Assembly (NCBI GenBank): GCA_002746475.1 | Contig: PDOX01000069.1 | Span: forward strand, 1 to 5,254 | Length of the DNA: 5,254 nucleotides | Source of the DNA: a candidate division SR1 bacterium | GTDB taxonomy: Bacteria > Patescibacteriota > Gracilibacteria > Absconditabacterales > Absconditicoccaceae | Direction of reading: 5' to 3' | Part shown: piece by piece, positions 5,220-5,254 of the stretch | Position numbering within the stretch: the first letter of the stretch is position 1 | How the letters are laid out: every line of letters begins with the position of its first letter | Position numbers and translations under genes: made by a program | The notes under the pieces: model-generated | What the model saw: the letters and a program-made list of their open reading frames with translations, nothing else | Told to the model about the DNA's origin: nothing | Databases searched by the model: none

Positions 5220-5254
5220 ATGGCTATTAGTAGAGAAAAGAAAACTGAATTGTT
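5220..5254 (+). CDS. rpsO: Small-subunit ribosomal protein S15, N-terminal fragment (runs off window)
   Basis: S15 is a primary 16S rRNA binder at the h20-h22 three-way junction and organises the 30S platform. Only 11 complete codons are visible: M-A-I-S-R-E-K-K-T-E-L, with the next codon starting TT. This matches the common S15 start M-A-L-T-K-E-K-K-x-E-L-I. An ATG at 5213 is in another frame and stops after five codons, so 5220 is the start. No Shine-Dalgarno motif precedes it. The identification rests on a short stretch and on the structured leader in front. Confidence 0.75.
   Translation, partial: MAISREKKTEL

Noticed and set aside
1..5254. CRISPR array, insertion sequence, tRNA gene or attachment site
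   Set aside because: No spaced direct repeats, transposase-like frame, terminal inverted repeats or cloverleaf with a T-loop consensus were seen on either strand.

Overview
This AT-rich window is a piece of a bacterial chromosome that uses UGA as a glycine codon. Read with the standard code, rpsK, rpoA, the pilin-like gene and adk break up at in-frame TGA. Read with TGA as Gly (translation table 25), each becomes one colinear protein, and several TGAs fall on conserved glycines, such as the first Gly of the RpoA motif RGFGHTLGNALRR. Every gene whose end is visible stops at TAA or TAG, never TGA. This code is known from the candidate phyla Absconditabacteria (SR1) and Gracilibacteria, so the source is very probably one of these uncultivated Patescibacteria (CPR). 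I cannot tell which from this window.

Positions 1-3302 are a co-oriented run of translation and transcription genes: the 3' part of rpsK (S11), then rpsD (S4), rpoA (RNA polymerase alpha), rplQ (L17), rplM (L13) and rpsI (S9). This is the end of the classical alpha operon joined to the rplM-rpsI pair. Spacing is 75 nt or less, and rplM and rpsI overlap by one base (TAATG). The L13 body is intact, but its N-terminus is broken by a frame change and is short by roughly 15-20 residues, which looks like a deletion or an assembly error. A hairpin terminator follows rpsI.

Positions 3303-4249 hold a 281-nt gap and then a type IV pilin-like gene with eight in-frame UGA codons. The gap contains a candidate structured RNA (about 3403-3564) that folds into a long irregular hairpin and ends in an intrinsic terminator sharing bases with the closing stem. 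This could be a stand-alone small RNA or a switchable leader of the pilin gene.

Positions 4250-5254 hold a 151-nt gap with a possible promoter, a short-lid adenylate kinase gene (adk, two UGA codons), an AT-rich terminator, and a second structured leader (about 5087-5199) that directly precedes the first 11 codons of rpsO (S15). This leader can form a three-way junction or a terminator, but not both. None of the seven start regions inspected has a clear Shine-Dalgarno sequence.
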